Assembly (NCBI GenBank): GCA_003480725.1
Contig: QUJQ01000001.1
Location: 62,001-126,000 of the forward strand
Length of the DNA: 64,000 bases
Source of the DNA: Clostridiaceae bacterium AM27-36LB
GTDB lineage: Bacteria; Bacillota; Clostridia; Lachnospirales; Lachnospiraceae
Direction: 5' to 3'
In this document: positions 51,634-59,823 of the stretch, piece after piece
How the letters are laid out: every line of letters begins with the position of its first letter
Numbering within the stretch: position 1 is the stretch's first letter
The notes under the pieces: generated by a model
What the model saw: the letters and a program-made list of their open reading frames with translations, nothing else
What the model was told of the DNA's origin: nothing
Database searches by the model: none
Program-made: the position numbers and the translations under genes

Positions 51634-51659
51634 AAATGTCTTACTTGAAAGGAGTATCT

Positions 51660-52607
51660 ATGAGCAGAAAGATTACCATCATTGGAGCAGGAAGTGTAGG
51701 ATCTACGATTGCATATTCTCTGTCCCAGGAAGAACTGGCATCCCAGATCGTTATGATCGACATCAACAAGGACAAAGCAGAGGGCGAGGTTATGGATATT
51801 GAACAGGGAACCTGTTTCCGTGAGCCTATCTCAATCATCGCCGGTGATTATCCAGATGCCAAGGATTCTGACATTGTGATCATTACTTCCGGAATCGCAA
51901 GAAAGCCAGGACAGACCCGCATTGATCTGGCACAGACGAATGTTAATATCTTAAAGAGCATTACCCCTCAGATTGTTAAAGAAGCACCCAATGCATTATA
52001 TGTGATCGTAAGTAATCCGGTGGATATCATGACTTATGTATTTACGAAGATCTCCGGTCTGCCTGAGCGTCAGATCATCGGTTCTGGTACGATCCTGGAT
52101 ACAGCAAGACTTCGCTGCGGATTATCTGAAAAGCTTCAGGTGGCACAGAAAAATATTCATGCTTATGTATTTGGTGAGCATGGCGATACTTCTTTCATTC
52201 CATGGACAGGTGTCTATGTTTCCGGTATCCATGTGGATGAGTATGTAAATGTGGCGCAGCATATGGGCAAAGACGTAAAGCCTATCGATAAAGACGAGAT
52301 GATCGAGTATGTACGGAAATCCGGCGGTATCGTGATCGCGAAGAAGGGAGCTACCTTCTATGCCGTATCCAGATCCGTATGTCAGCTCTGCAAGACCCTG
52401 CTGGCATCTTCAGAGACCGTTGTGACGGTATCTTCCATGATGCATGGCGAGTATGGTGTGGAAGACGTATGTTTAAGTACACTGACGCTGGTTGGACCGA
52501 AGGGTATCAGCGGTAAGATTCCTATGAGAATGAACAAAGAAGAGACAAAGCAACTTCAGGCCAGTGCAGAAGCACTGAAATCTGTGATCGCACAGATCAA
52601 CCTGTAA
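51660..52607 (+). CDS. ldh: L-lactate dehydrogenase
   Basis: The 315-residue NAD-dependent enzyme reduces pyruvate to L-lactate (or works in reverse). It has ITIIGAGSVGSTIAYSLSQEE (NAD motif), the Arg loop GIARKPGQTRIDLAQTN, VSNPVDIMTYV, the active-site GEHGDTSFIPW (catalytic His), and the C-terminal helical end. ATG 51660 has aaaggagtatct. The hdr genes begin 37 bases downstream with no terminator, so LDH is probably part of the redox operon. Confidence 0.93.
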   Translation: MSRKITIIGAGSVGSTIAYSLSQEELASQIVMIDINKDKAEGEVMDIEQGTCFREPISIIAGDYPDAKDSDIVIITSGIARKPGQTRIDLAQTNVNILKSITPQIVKEAPNALYVIVSNPVDIMTYVFTKISGLPERQIIGSGTILDTARLRCGLSEKLQVAQKNIHAYVFGEHGDTSFIPWTGVYVSGIHVDEYVNVAQHMGKDVKPIDKDEMIEYVRKSGGIVIAKKGATFYAVSRSVCQLCKTLLASSETVVTVSSMMHGEYGVEDVCLSTLTLVGPKGISGKIPMRMNKEETKQLQASAEALKSVIAQINL

Positions 52608-52644
52608 AATTATTTTTACGAGACAAAGAAAGGATCATCAGGCT

Positions 52645-53442
52645 ATGAAATACAGTTATTATCCGGGCTGTACTCTGAAGAACAAAGCCAGAGATCTTGA
52701 CGCTTATGCAAGAGCTTCTGCGGAGGCTCTTGGATTTGAGATGGAAGAGATCGAAGACTGGCAGTGCTGCGGCGGTGTATATCCGCTGGGCAGCGATGAG
52801 ATCGCAACCAAGCTTGCATCCATCCGTGCACTTCAGGCTGCCAAAGAAAAAGGACAGGAACTGATCACCGTCTGTTCCGCCTGCCATCATGTGTTGAAGA
52901 GAGTCAACGATGATATGAAGCATGTGGAGGATATTCAGACCAGAGCCAACAATTATCTGAAGCTGGAAGAGCCCTACAAGGGAGAGACCAATGTGCTCCA
53001 CTATCTGGAAGTACTCCGTGACCGGGTCGGATTCGATGCGATCAAAGAAAAAGTGACCTATCCGCTGACAGGCAAAAAAATAGGTGCTTATTATGGATGT
53101 CTGCTGCTCCGTCCTGGAAAAGTTCTGGAATTTGACAATCCGGAAAATCCGAAGATCATGGAAGATTTTATCCGGGCACTGGGAGCAGAGCCGGTCATTT
53201 ATCCATATCGGAATGAGTGCTGCGGCGGTTACATTTCATTGAAAGAAAAAGACATGGTAAAGAACATGTGCAACAAGATCGTGGAAAGTGCGGAAGGATT
53301 TGGAGCAGACATGCTGATCACCGCCTGTCCCCTTTGCATGTATAACCTGAATAAAAATACTGCAGGAGATCTTCCGATTTATTATTTCACAGAGCTTCTG
53401 GCAGAAGCCCTTGGTGTGAAAGAGGAGGTAGACAACGCATGA
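52645..53442 (+). CDS. hdrB: HdrB-like subunit (two CCG domains)
   Basis: The 265-residue protein contains both cysteine-rich CCG domains of heterodisulfide reductase subunit B: Cys9, Cys41-42, Cys77/80 and Cys152, Cys192-193, Cys228/231, each of which can hold a noncubane [4Fe-4S] cluster that cleaves disulfides in methanogen HdrB. In fumarate reductase TfrB this domain is fused to the Fe-S subunit; here it is separate. Gut Firmicutes lack coenzyme M/B, so the disulfide or other acceptor is unknown. It overlaps hdrC by 4 bases. Confidence 0.9.
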   Translation: MKYSYYPGCTLKNKARDLDAYARASAEALGFEMEEIEDWQCCGGVYPLGSDEIATKLASIRALQAAKEKGQELITVCSACHHVLKRVNDDMKHVEDIQTRANNYLKLEEPYKGETNVLHYLEVLRDRVGFDAIKEKVTYPLTGKKIGAYYGCLLLRPGKVLEFDNPENPKIMEDFIRALGAEPVIYPYRNECCGGYISLKEKDMVKNMCNKIVESAEGFGADMLITACPLCMYNLNKNTAGDLPIYYFTELLAEALGVKEEVDNA

Positions 53443-53828
53443 ATACAGTAAGCTCACAGGCTGAAAAGATCAAGGAGATCAGCGGCGTGAATCCGCTGAA
53501 ATGTATGAAATGCGGAAAATGCTCGGCGTCCTGTCCGGCATTTGACGAGATGGATATCAAACCGCATCAGTTTGTCTCCTATGTGCAGAATGAAAATATT
53601 GAAGCACTGGTACAATCGAAATCTCTGTGGAAATGTCTCTCCTGCTTCGCGTGTGTAGAGCGTTGTCCGAGAGATGTGAAACCAGGAAAACTGATCGATG
53701 CAGCAAGACAGCTGGTGATTCGTCAGCGTGGACAGAACTATCTGACCGCAGATGAGATCCCGGAACTGCTGGATGAAGAACTGCCGCAGCAGCTTCTTGT
53801 CAGTGCGTTCAGAAGATACAGGAGGTGA
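53439..53828 (+). CDS. hdrC: HdrC-like 4Fe-4S ferredoxin subunit
   Basis: The 129-residue protein has two [4Fe-4S] motifs, CMKCGKCSASCP and CLSCFACVERCP, flanked by helices (MDIKPHQFVSYV), the standard HdrC layout. It passes electrons between HdrA and HdrB. It overlaps hdrB by 4 bases; hdrA starts 4 bases after its stop. Confidence 0.9.
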   Translation: MNTVSSQAEKIKEISGVNPLKCMKCGKCSASCPAFDEMDIKPHQFVSYVQNENIEALVQSKSLWKCLSCFACVERCPRDVKPGKLIDAARQLVIRQRGQNYLTADEIPELLDEELPQQLLVSAFRRYRR

Positions 53829-53832
53829 CCCG

Positions 53833-55821
53833 ATGCAGAGAATCGGAGTATTTGTCTGTCATTGCGGCAGTAATATCGCTGCAACGGTAGATGTGAAAAA
53901 AGTAGTGGAAATGGTTCAGCAGGAGCCAGGTGTGGTTCATGCAGAGGACTATCAGTATATGTGCTCAGAAGCTGGTCAGGCAAAGATCGCTGCAGCTATC
54001 AAAGAAAAGCATCTGACAGGAATGGTTGTCTGTTCCTGCTCACCCCGTATGCATGAGACCACCTTCAGAAATGCAGCAAAGAAGGCGGGCTTAAACCCGT
54101 ATATGGTAGAGATTGCCAATATCCGTGAGCATTGTTCCTGGATCCATAAGGATATGGAAGAGGCAACCAAGAAGGCAGTGATCCTGGCGCGTGCTGCCAT
54201 TGCAAAAGTCAATTTGAATGCACCGCTGACACCGGGAGAGAGTCAGGTCACTAAGAGAGCTCTGGTCATCGGAGGCGGTATCGCCGGTATTCAGACAGCA
54301 CTGGACATTGCAGATGCTGGATATGAAGTGGATATTGTGGAGAAGACGCCAAGTATCGGAGGAAGAATGTCACAGCTTGACAAGACATTCCCGACACTGG
54401 ATTGTTCTGCATGTATTCTCACTCCGAAGATGGTAGATGCAGCATCCAATGAAAAGATCACGATCTATACATATAGTGAAGTAGAAAAAGTCAGTGGATT
54501 TGTTGGTGATTTTACAGTAGATATCCGTAAAAAAGCAAGAAGCGTGGATATGGACAAGTGTACCGGATGTGGTGTCTGTCAGGAAAAGTGTCCGTCCAAG
54601 AAGATTCCGAGTGAATTTAACAGAGGTCTGGGAAACCGTACAGCGATCTACACTCCATTTGCACAGGCAATTCCCAATGTACCGGTTATTGATCGCGAAA
54701 ACTGTATCAAATTTAAAACCGGAAAATGTGGTGTATGTTCAAAAGTATGTCAGGCCGGAGCTATTGACTATGACCAGCAGGATGAGATCATTACACAGAA
54801 ATATGGAGCAATCGTAGTTGCTACTGGTTTTGATGTGATCAAGCTTGACAATTATGATGAATATGCATACAGCCAGAGTAAAGACGTCATTACCTCCCTG
54901 GAGCTGGAGCGTATCATGAATGCGGCAGGACCGACCAAAGGACATCTGGAGCGTCTGTCCGATGGAAAAGCGCCAAAAGAGATGGTATTCATCCAGTGTG
55001 TTGGAAGCCGTTGTGCGGATGACAGAGGAAAGAGCTACTGTTCCAAGATCTGTTGTATGTACACCGCCAAGCATGCTATGTTGATCCGTGATAAATACCC
55101 GGATGTAAATGTAACGGTATTTTATATTGATGTGCGTACACCTGGTAAGAACTTTGATGAGTTCTACAGAAGAGCTGTAGAGCAGTATGGTGTGAATTAC
55201 ATCAAAGGACAGGTAGGAAAAGTGATCCCGCAGCCGGATGGAAAGCTTCTGGTGCAGGGCGTGGACCTGCTGGACAATAAGCAGATCAAAAAAGAAGCCG
55301 ACATGGTCGTCCTGGCAGCTGCCATAGAGCCTAATCCGGATGTAAGAAAGATCGCAACCATGCTGACTGCCAGCATTGATACCAATAATTTCCTGACAGA
55401 AGCCCATGCAAAGCTTCGTCCGGTAGAGTCACCGACTGCAGGAATCTTCCTGTCCGGTGTATGTCAGGGACCAAAGGATATTCCTGAGACCGTTGCACAG
55501 GCAGGTGCCGCGGCAGTCAAAGTTATCGGATTGCTTGCAAAAGATAAGCTGACTACCAATCCGTGTACCGCACAGTCAGATGAGCTGTTGTGTAATGGAT
55601 GTTCGACCTGTGCAAATGTATGTCCTTATGGAGCTATTTCCTATGAGGATCATCAGGTCAACGATCATGGTATCCGTGAGACCAGAAGAGTGGCAGTGGT
55701 AAATGGAGCACTTTGTCAGGGCTGTGGTGCATGTACGGTTGCATGTCCGTCCGGAGCCATGGATTTGAAGGGATTCTCCAACAGACAGATTATCGCGGAG
55801 GTAGATGCAATATGTCGATAG
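53833..55821 (+). CDS. hdrA: HdrA-like flavoprotein, electron-bifurcating subunit
   Basis: The 662-residue protein has the N-terminal HdrA domain (GVFVCHCGSNIAATVDV; Cys9, 11, 44, 67, 69), a thioredoxin-reductase-like FAD domain starting RALVIGGGIAGIQTALDIA (about 143-160), inserted clusters CTGCGVCQEKCP (243-253) and CIKFKTGKCGVCSKVC (291-306), and C-terminal ferredoxin motifs CNGCSTCANVCP and CQGCGACTVACP. The FAD of HdrA bifurcates electrons in methanogens. Start 53833 follows aggaggtgacc; the open frame begins upstream. It overlaps the next gene by 10 bases. Confidence 0.92.
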   Translation: MQRIGVFVCHCGSNIAATVDVKKVVEMVQQEPGVVHAEDYQYMCSEAGQAKIAAAIKEKHLTGMVVCSCSPRMHETTFRNAAKKAGLNPYMVEIANIREHCSWIHKDMEEATKKAVILARAAIAKVNLNAPLTPGESQVTKRALVIGGGIAGIQTALDIADAGYEVDIVEKTPSIGGRMSQLDKTFPTLDCSACILTPKMVDAASNEKITIYTYSEVEKVSGFVGDFTVDIRKKARSVDMDKCTGCGVCQEKCPSKKIPSEFNRGLGNRTAIYTPFAQAIPNVPVIDRENCIKFKTGKCGVCSKVCQAGAIDYDQQDEIITQKYGAIVVATGFDVIKLDNYDEYAYSQSKDVITSLELERIMNAAGPTKGHLERLSDGKAPKEMVFIQCVGSRCADDRGKSYCSKICCMYTAKHAMLIRDKYPDVNVTVFYIDVRTPGKNFDEFYRRAVEQYGVNYIKGQVGKVIPQPDGKLLVQGVDLLDNKQIKKEADMVVLAAAIEPNPDVRKIATMLTASIDTNNFLTEAHAKLRPVESPTAGIFLSGVCQGPKDIPETVAQAGAAAVKVIGLLAKDKLTTNPCTAQSDELLCNGCSTCANVCPYGAISYEDHQVNDHGIRETRRVAVVNGALCQGCGACTVACPSGAMDLKGFSNRQIIAEVDAICR

Positions 55822-56258
55822 AAAACAACGAAACAACATTCAGACCTAAGATCGTTGCTTTCTGCTGTAACTGGTGCAGTTATGCAGGAGCTGATCTGGC
55901 AGGAAGCAGCAGACTTTCCTATCCGGCAGATGTGAAGATCATCCGCGTTCCCTGTTCCTGCCGTGTAAATCCGATGTTTATTCTCCGTGCTTTCGAAAAA
56001 GGAGCAGACGGAGTGATCCTGTGCGGCTGTCATCCAGGAGACTGTCATTATTCAACTGGTAACTTCTATGCAAGACGCCGTATGACATTACTGTTTTCCA
56101 TGCTGGATTTCATCGGAGTGGAAAATGGCCGTACCCGTGTAGAATGGGTATCTGCAGCAGAGGGTGTAAAATTCTCACAGACTATGAATGAATTTGTAGA
56201 GAAGATCACATCTCTTGGCAGAAATGTGAGATTGGAGGATTTACGATGCAGGAACTGA
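55812..56258 (+). CDS. flxD: MvhD/FlxD-like [2Fe-2S] subunit
   Basis: The 148-residue protein has the MvhD pattern: CCNWCSYAGADLAG (Cys18, 19, 22), PCSCRVNP (48, 50) and GCHPGDCHY (71-78). In [NiFe]-hydrogenase complexes MvhD links the hydrogenase to HdrA; in FlxABCD-HdrABC systems FlxD does the same for a flavin NADH module. No hydrogenase is near, so the latter fits. ATG 55812 follows GGAGGTAG; it overlaps hdrA and the next gene by 13 bases. Confidence 0.88.
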   Translation: MSIENNETTFRPKIVAFCCNWCSYAGADLAGSSRLSYPADVKIIRVPCSCRVNPMFILRAFEKGADGVILCGCHPGDCHYSTGNFYARRRMTLLFSMLDFIGVENGRTRVEWVSAAEGVKFSQTMNEFVEKITSLGRNVRLEDLRCRN

Positions 56259-57220
56259 TAAAGAGGGCAAAAGAGCTGCTTGCTGATGGAACCGTGGCAA
56301 GAGTGCTTGGCTGGAAAGCCGGAGATATGCCCTGGAATCCGGAACCGGCATATTTTGAGACCGAAGAAAGTCTGAAAGAGTTTGTATACGACGGATTCTG
56401 CGGAGCGAATTTAAGTAAATATATGATCGAGGCTTCTAAACTGGATGGAAAGACACTGGTCTGCCTGAAGCCGTGCGATACCTATAGTTTTAACCAGTTG
56501 ATAAAAGAACACAGAGTAGATCGTGAAAAAGCATATATTATTGGTGTGGGCTGCAGAGGTAAGCTTGATATCGAAAAGATCCGCGAGACAGGCATCAAGG
56601 GTATCACAGATATCAAAGGCGCCCAGATTGAAAATGAGGCAGATACACTGACGGTGGAAACCCTGTATGGAGAGAAAACAGTAGAATATAAGGATGCCAT
56701 GTTATCTCGCTGTCATGTGTGCAAGGGAAAAGAGCACAAGATCTATGATGAACTGATCGGTGAGTCCAGAGAGACCAAGGATGCAGACCGTTTTGCAGAG
56801 GTAGAGATGATCGAGGCCATGAGCCCGGAAGAGAGATTTGCATTTTTCCAGAAAGAACTGAGCAAATGTATCCGCTGCAATGCATGCCGAAATGTCTGCC
56901 CGGCCTGCAGCTGCAGAAAATGTGTGTTTGACAGCACAAAATTTGACAGTGCTCAGAAAGCAAACAGTGATTCTTTTGAAGAAAAGATGTTTCACATTAT
57001 CCGTGCTTTCCATGTAGCAGGCCGGTGTACAGATTGTGGAGAGTGCAGCCGTGTCTGTCCGCAGGGAATTCCGCTGCACCTGTTCAATCGGAAATTTATC
57101 AAAGATATTGATCAGTTTTACGGCGAATACCAGGCCGGTGAAGATACCGACAGCAAAGGCCCGCTGACGAACTATACATTTGATGATGTGGAACCCAGCA
57201 TTGTGGGAGAAAGGGGATAA
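56246..57220 (+). CDS. flxC: Fe-S subunit with FrhB-like N-domain (FlxC-like)
   Basis: The 324-residue protein begins with a coenzyme-F420 dehydrogenase beta-like domain (VCLKPCDTYSFNQLIKEHRVDREKAYIIGVGCRGK) and ends with two 4Fe-4S motifs, CIRCNACRNVCPACSCRKC and CTDCGECSRVCP, plus CHVCKGKEH between. F420 is unlikely in this organism, so the first domain probably serves another flavin or is structural. Position between FlxD and FlxB suggests it is the FlxC subunit; the B/C assignment is tentative. Confidence 0.7.
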   Translation: MQELIKRAKELLADGTVARVLGWKAGDMPWNPEPAYFETEESLKEFVYDGFCGANLSKYMIEASKLDGKTLVCLKPCDTYSFNQLIKEHRVDREKAYIIGVGCRGKLDIEKIRETGIKGITDIKGAQIENEADTLTVETLYGEKTVEYKDAMLSRCHVCKGKEHKIYDELIGESRETKDADRFAEVEMIEAMSPEERFAFFQKELSKCIRCNACRNVCPACSCRKCVFDSTKFDSAQKANSDSFEEKMFHIIRAFHVAGRCTDCGECSRVCPQGIPLHLFNRKFIKDIDQFYGEYQAGEDTDSKGPLTNYTFDDVEPSIVGERG

Positions 57221-57223
57221 TGG

Positions 57224-58267
57224 ATGTACAAGATTAAAAAAGAAGATCTGACGGCATTATTCCGTGCCATTGCCGCAGAGCAGGAGCTGTATGTGCCGGT
57301 GAAAACCGCTGGAAAAGTAAATTTTGGCCCCTGGTCCGAGGATGCCGAGGTAGATATTGATACATTAAAAAGCGTAAAGTCTCCGAAAGATGTTTTCTTC
57401 CCTCAGAGTGAAAATCTCTATACTTGTGAACGGGAAGGACGCAAGCTCAAAGTCGAGCCGGAAGCGTTAAAAGAGCAGAAATTTACCGTATTTGGCATGA
57501 GAGCCTGTGATGTACAGGGTGTGAAGGTGCTGGATCAGGTGTTTTTAGCAGATCCGGTGGACAGCTTTTATGCAGCAAGAAGAGAGCATGGAACCATGGT
57601 GGCGATTGCCTGTCATGAGCCGGAGGAAAGCTGTTTTTGCAAGGTATTTGGTATTGACTGTGCAGAACCGGCTGCAGATGTGGCAGCCTGGTTTGCAGGA
57701 GAAGAACTGTACTGGAAAGCCCTGACTGAGAAGGGACAGACATTGACGGAAATTCTGTCAGGACTTTTGACGGATGCAGATGCAGAAGACGAGAAGAAGC
57801 TTTCTGAAGAACAGACAGCGATCCGTGCGATCGTAGAGAAGCTTCCATACAGCCATCTCTCTTTGGAAGGCTGGGATGGAAATGCAACAGAGACGAGATT
57901 CGATTCTCCGCTGTGGGAGGAGCTTTACAAACCTTGTCTGGCTTGTGGTACCTGCACTTTTGTATGTCCGACCTGTCAGTGCTATGATATCAAAGATTAT
58001 GATACAGGACATGGCGTGAAACGGTTCCGCTGCTGGGACTCCTGTATGTATTCAGATTTCACCATGATGGCACACGGCAACAACCGTACCAGCCAGATGC
58101 AGAGATTCCGTCAGCGTTTTATGCACAAGCTGGTGTATTTCCCGGCAAACAATAAGGGCATGTATTCCTGCGTTGGCTGTGGCCGCTGCGTGGAAAAATG
58201 TCCGTCTGCCCTGAATATTGTAAAAGTGATCAAAGCATTTGAAAAAAAAGGGGGAGAAAAGGCATGA
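57224..58267 (+). CDS. flxB: 4Fe-4S subunit, AsrA/HydB-like (FlxB-like)
   Basis: The 347-residue protein resembles AsrA and hydrogenase beta subunits: FGMRACDVQGVKVLDQVFLADPVDSFYAARREH, ACHEPEESCFCKVFG, then CLACGTCTFVCPTCQC, DSCMYSDFTMMAHGNNR and CVGCGRCVEKCP. Such proteins relay electrons between a FAD/NAD(P)H module and the rest of a soluble complex. It overlaps the FlxA-like gene by 4 bases. Confidence 0.82.
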   Translation: MYKIKKEDLTALFRAIAAEQELYVPVKTAGKVNFGPWSEDAEVDIDTLKSVKSPKDVFFPQSENLYTCEREGRKLKVEPEALKEQKFTVFGMRACDVQGVKVLDQVFLADPVDSFYAARREHGTMVAIACHEPEESCFCKVFGIDCAEPAADVAAWFAGEELYWKALTEKGQTLTEILSGLLTDADAEDEKKLSEEQTAIRAIVEKLPYSHLSLEGWDGNATETRFDSPLWEELYKPCLACGTCTFVCPTCQCYDIKDYDTGHGVKRFRCWDSCMYSDFTMMAHGNNRTSQMQRFRQRFMHKLVYFPANNKGMYSCVGCGRCVEKCPSALNIVKVIKAFEKKGGEKA

Positions 58268-59118
58268 GCGAATGTACCTGTCATAAAAACTATACAGAAG
58301 ATGTGCTGATCCCTCAGGTTGGAGTGATCACAGATATCCGTCAGGAGACACCGGATGTAAAGACGTTCCGGGTCAATGCTCCGGAGGGTGGAAAATTATT
58401 TGAACATATGCCTGGACAGTGTGCTATGCTGTGTGTACCGGGAGTCAGTGAAGGAATGTTTTCTATTACTTCTTCACCGACTAATAAAGAATATCAGGAG
58501 TTCAGTATCAAGAAGTGCGGAAGTCTGACAGAGACGCTGCACAGTCTGGAAGTAGGTGATGAGATCACCGTCCGCGGACCCTATGGAAACCATTTTCCAG
58601 TGAAGGATAAGCTGAAAGGTAAAAATCTGCTGTTTATCGCCGGAGGTATCGGACTTGCACCACTTCGTTCTGTGATCAATTATGTGCTGGACAACCGGGC
58701 AGATTACGGAACTGTTGATATTTTATACGGATCCCGTTCTGCAGATGATCTGGTACAGTTAAAAGAGATCCAGGAAGTCTGGATGAAGGCAGAAAATGTC
58801 AATGTATATCTGACTATTGACCGGGAACAGGAAGGCTGGGACGGTCATGTGGGATTTGTTCCGACCTACTTAAAAGAGATTGGATTTGACACGGATAAGA
58901 CCGCTCTGGTATGTGGACCGCCTATTATGATCAAGTTTGTACTTGCAGGTCTGGAAGAGCTTGGATTTTCAAGAGATCAGGTCTATACCACATTGGAGCT
59001 TCGTATGAAGTGCGGTGTTGGGAAATGTGGACGCTGCAATATTGGAACCAAATATGTGTGCAAAGACGGCCCGGTATTCCGTTGTGATGAGTTGGATGAG
59101 ATGCCTGCGGAGTACTAG
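58264..59118 (+). CDS. flxA: FAD/NAD(P)-binding oxidoreductase, AsrB/HydG-like (FlxA-like)
   Basis: The 284-residue protein has a FAD domain (HMPGQCAMLCVPGVSEGMFSITSSP), the NAD(P)-binding part LLFIAGGIGLAPLRSVINYVLD...YGSRSADDL, CGPPIMIKFVLAGLEELG and a C-terminal Cys motif CGVGKCGRCNIGTKYVC for a [2Fe-2S] as in PyrK. It should be the NADH entry of the complex. Confidence 0.88.
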   Translation: MSECTCHKNYTEDVLIPQVGVITDIRQETPDVKTFRVNAPEGGKLFEHMPGQCAMLCVPGVSEGMFSITSSPTNKEYQEFSIKKCGSLTETLHSLEVGDEITVRGPYGNHFPVKDKLKGKNLLFIAGGIGLAPLRSVINYVLDNRADYGTVDILYGSRSADDLVQLKEIQEVWMKAENVNVYLTIDREQEGWDGHVGFVPTYLKEIGFDTDKTALVCGPPIMIKFVLAGLEELGFSRDQVYTTLELRMKCGVGKCGRCNIGTKYVCKDGPVFRCDELDEMPAEY

Positions 59119-59134
59119 AGAAAGGATGACGAAA

Positions 59135-59809
59135 ATGGAAAATATGGTAAATGTCTATTTCTTCGGTAAGAAATACAGTGTTCCTGCAGATCTGACCATC
59201 ATGACTGCTATGGAATATGCCGGATATACATTAAAGAGAGGATGTGGCTGCCGCCACGGTTTCTGTGGTGCCTGTGCAACCATTTACAGAATTAAGGGAA
59301 AGAATGAGCTGAAGACCTGTCTGGCCTGTCAGACGCAGGTACAGGAAGGCATGTATGTGGCAAGCATTCCGTTCTTCCCGACAGATAAACGAACCTATGA
59401 TATCAATGATCTGAAGCCGGGTCAGCAGGTGATGATGGAACTTTATCCGGAGATCTACAGCTGTATTGGTTGTAATGCCTGTACCAAAGCCTGTACCCAG
59501 AGTCTTAATGTCATGCAGTATATTGCTTATGCACAGAGAGGAGAACTGGAGAAATGTGCAGAAGAGTCCTTTGACTGTGTAAGCTGCGGCTGCTGTTCTG
59601 TTCGTTGTCCGGCAGAGATCTCTCATTCAATGGTGGGACTGCTGGCAAGACGTCTGACTGGTAAATACATTGCTCCGGAAGCAAAGCATCTGACCAGACG
59701 TGTGGAAGAGATTCATGAAGGTGCTTATGATGATCTGATCGAGCAGATCATGCACAAGCCGATCACGGAGATGCAGGAGCTTTATAACAACAGAGAGATT
59801 GAGAAATAG
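59135..59809 (+). CDS. Succinate dehydrogenase/fumarate reductase-type Fe-S subunit (soluble FrdB-like)
   Basis: The 224-residue protein has an N-terminal ferredoxin domain (Cys39, 44, 47, 62) for [2Fe-2S] and a C-terminal dicluster: CIGCNACTKAC (110-120) and CVSCGCCSVRC (148-158). TfrB and SdhB/FrdB share this layout; the CCG domain of TfrB is absent and instead occurs as HdrB in the same operon. No transmembrane anchor gene follows. ATG 59135 is chosen; GAAAGG gives a sensible distance, while the ATG at 59126 is too close. Confidence 0.8.
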   Translation: MENMVNVYFFGKKYSVPADLTIMTAMEYAGYTLKRGCGCRHGFCGACATIYRIKGKNELKTCLACQTQVQEGMYVASIPFFPTDKRTYDINDLKPGQQVMMELYPEIYSCIGCNACTKACTQSLNVMQYIAYAQRGELEKCAEESFDCVSCGCCSVRCPAEISHSMVGLLARRLTGKYIAPEAKHLTRRVEEIHEGAYDDLIEQIMHKPITEMQELYNNREIEK

Positions 59810-59823
59810 GGAGGGCATGAAAA

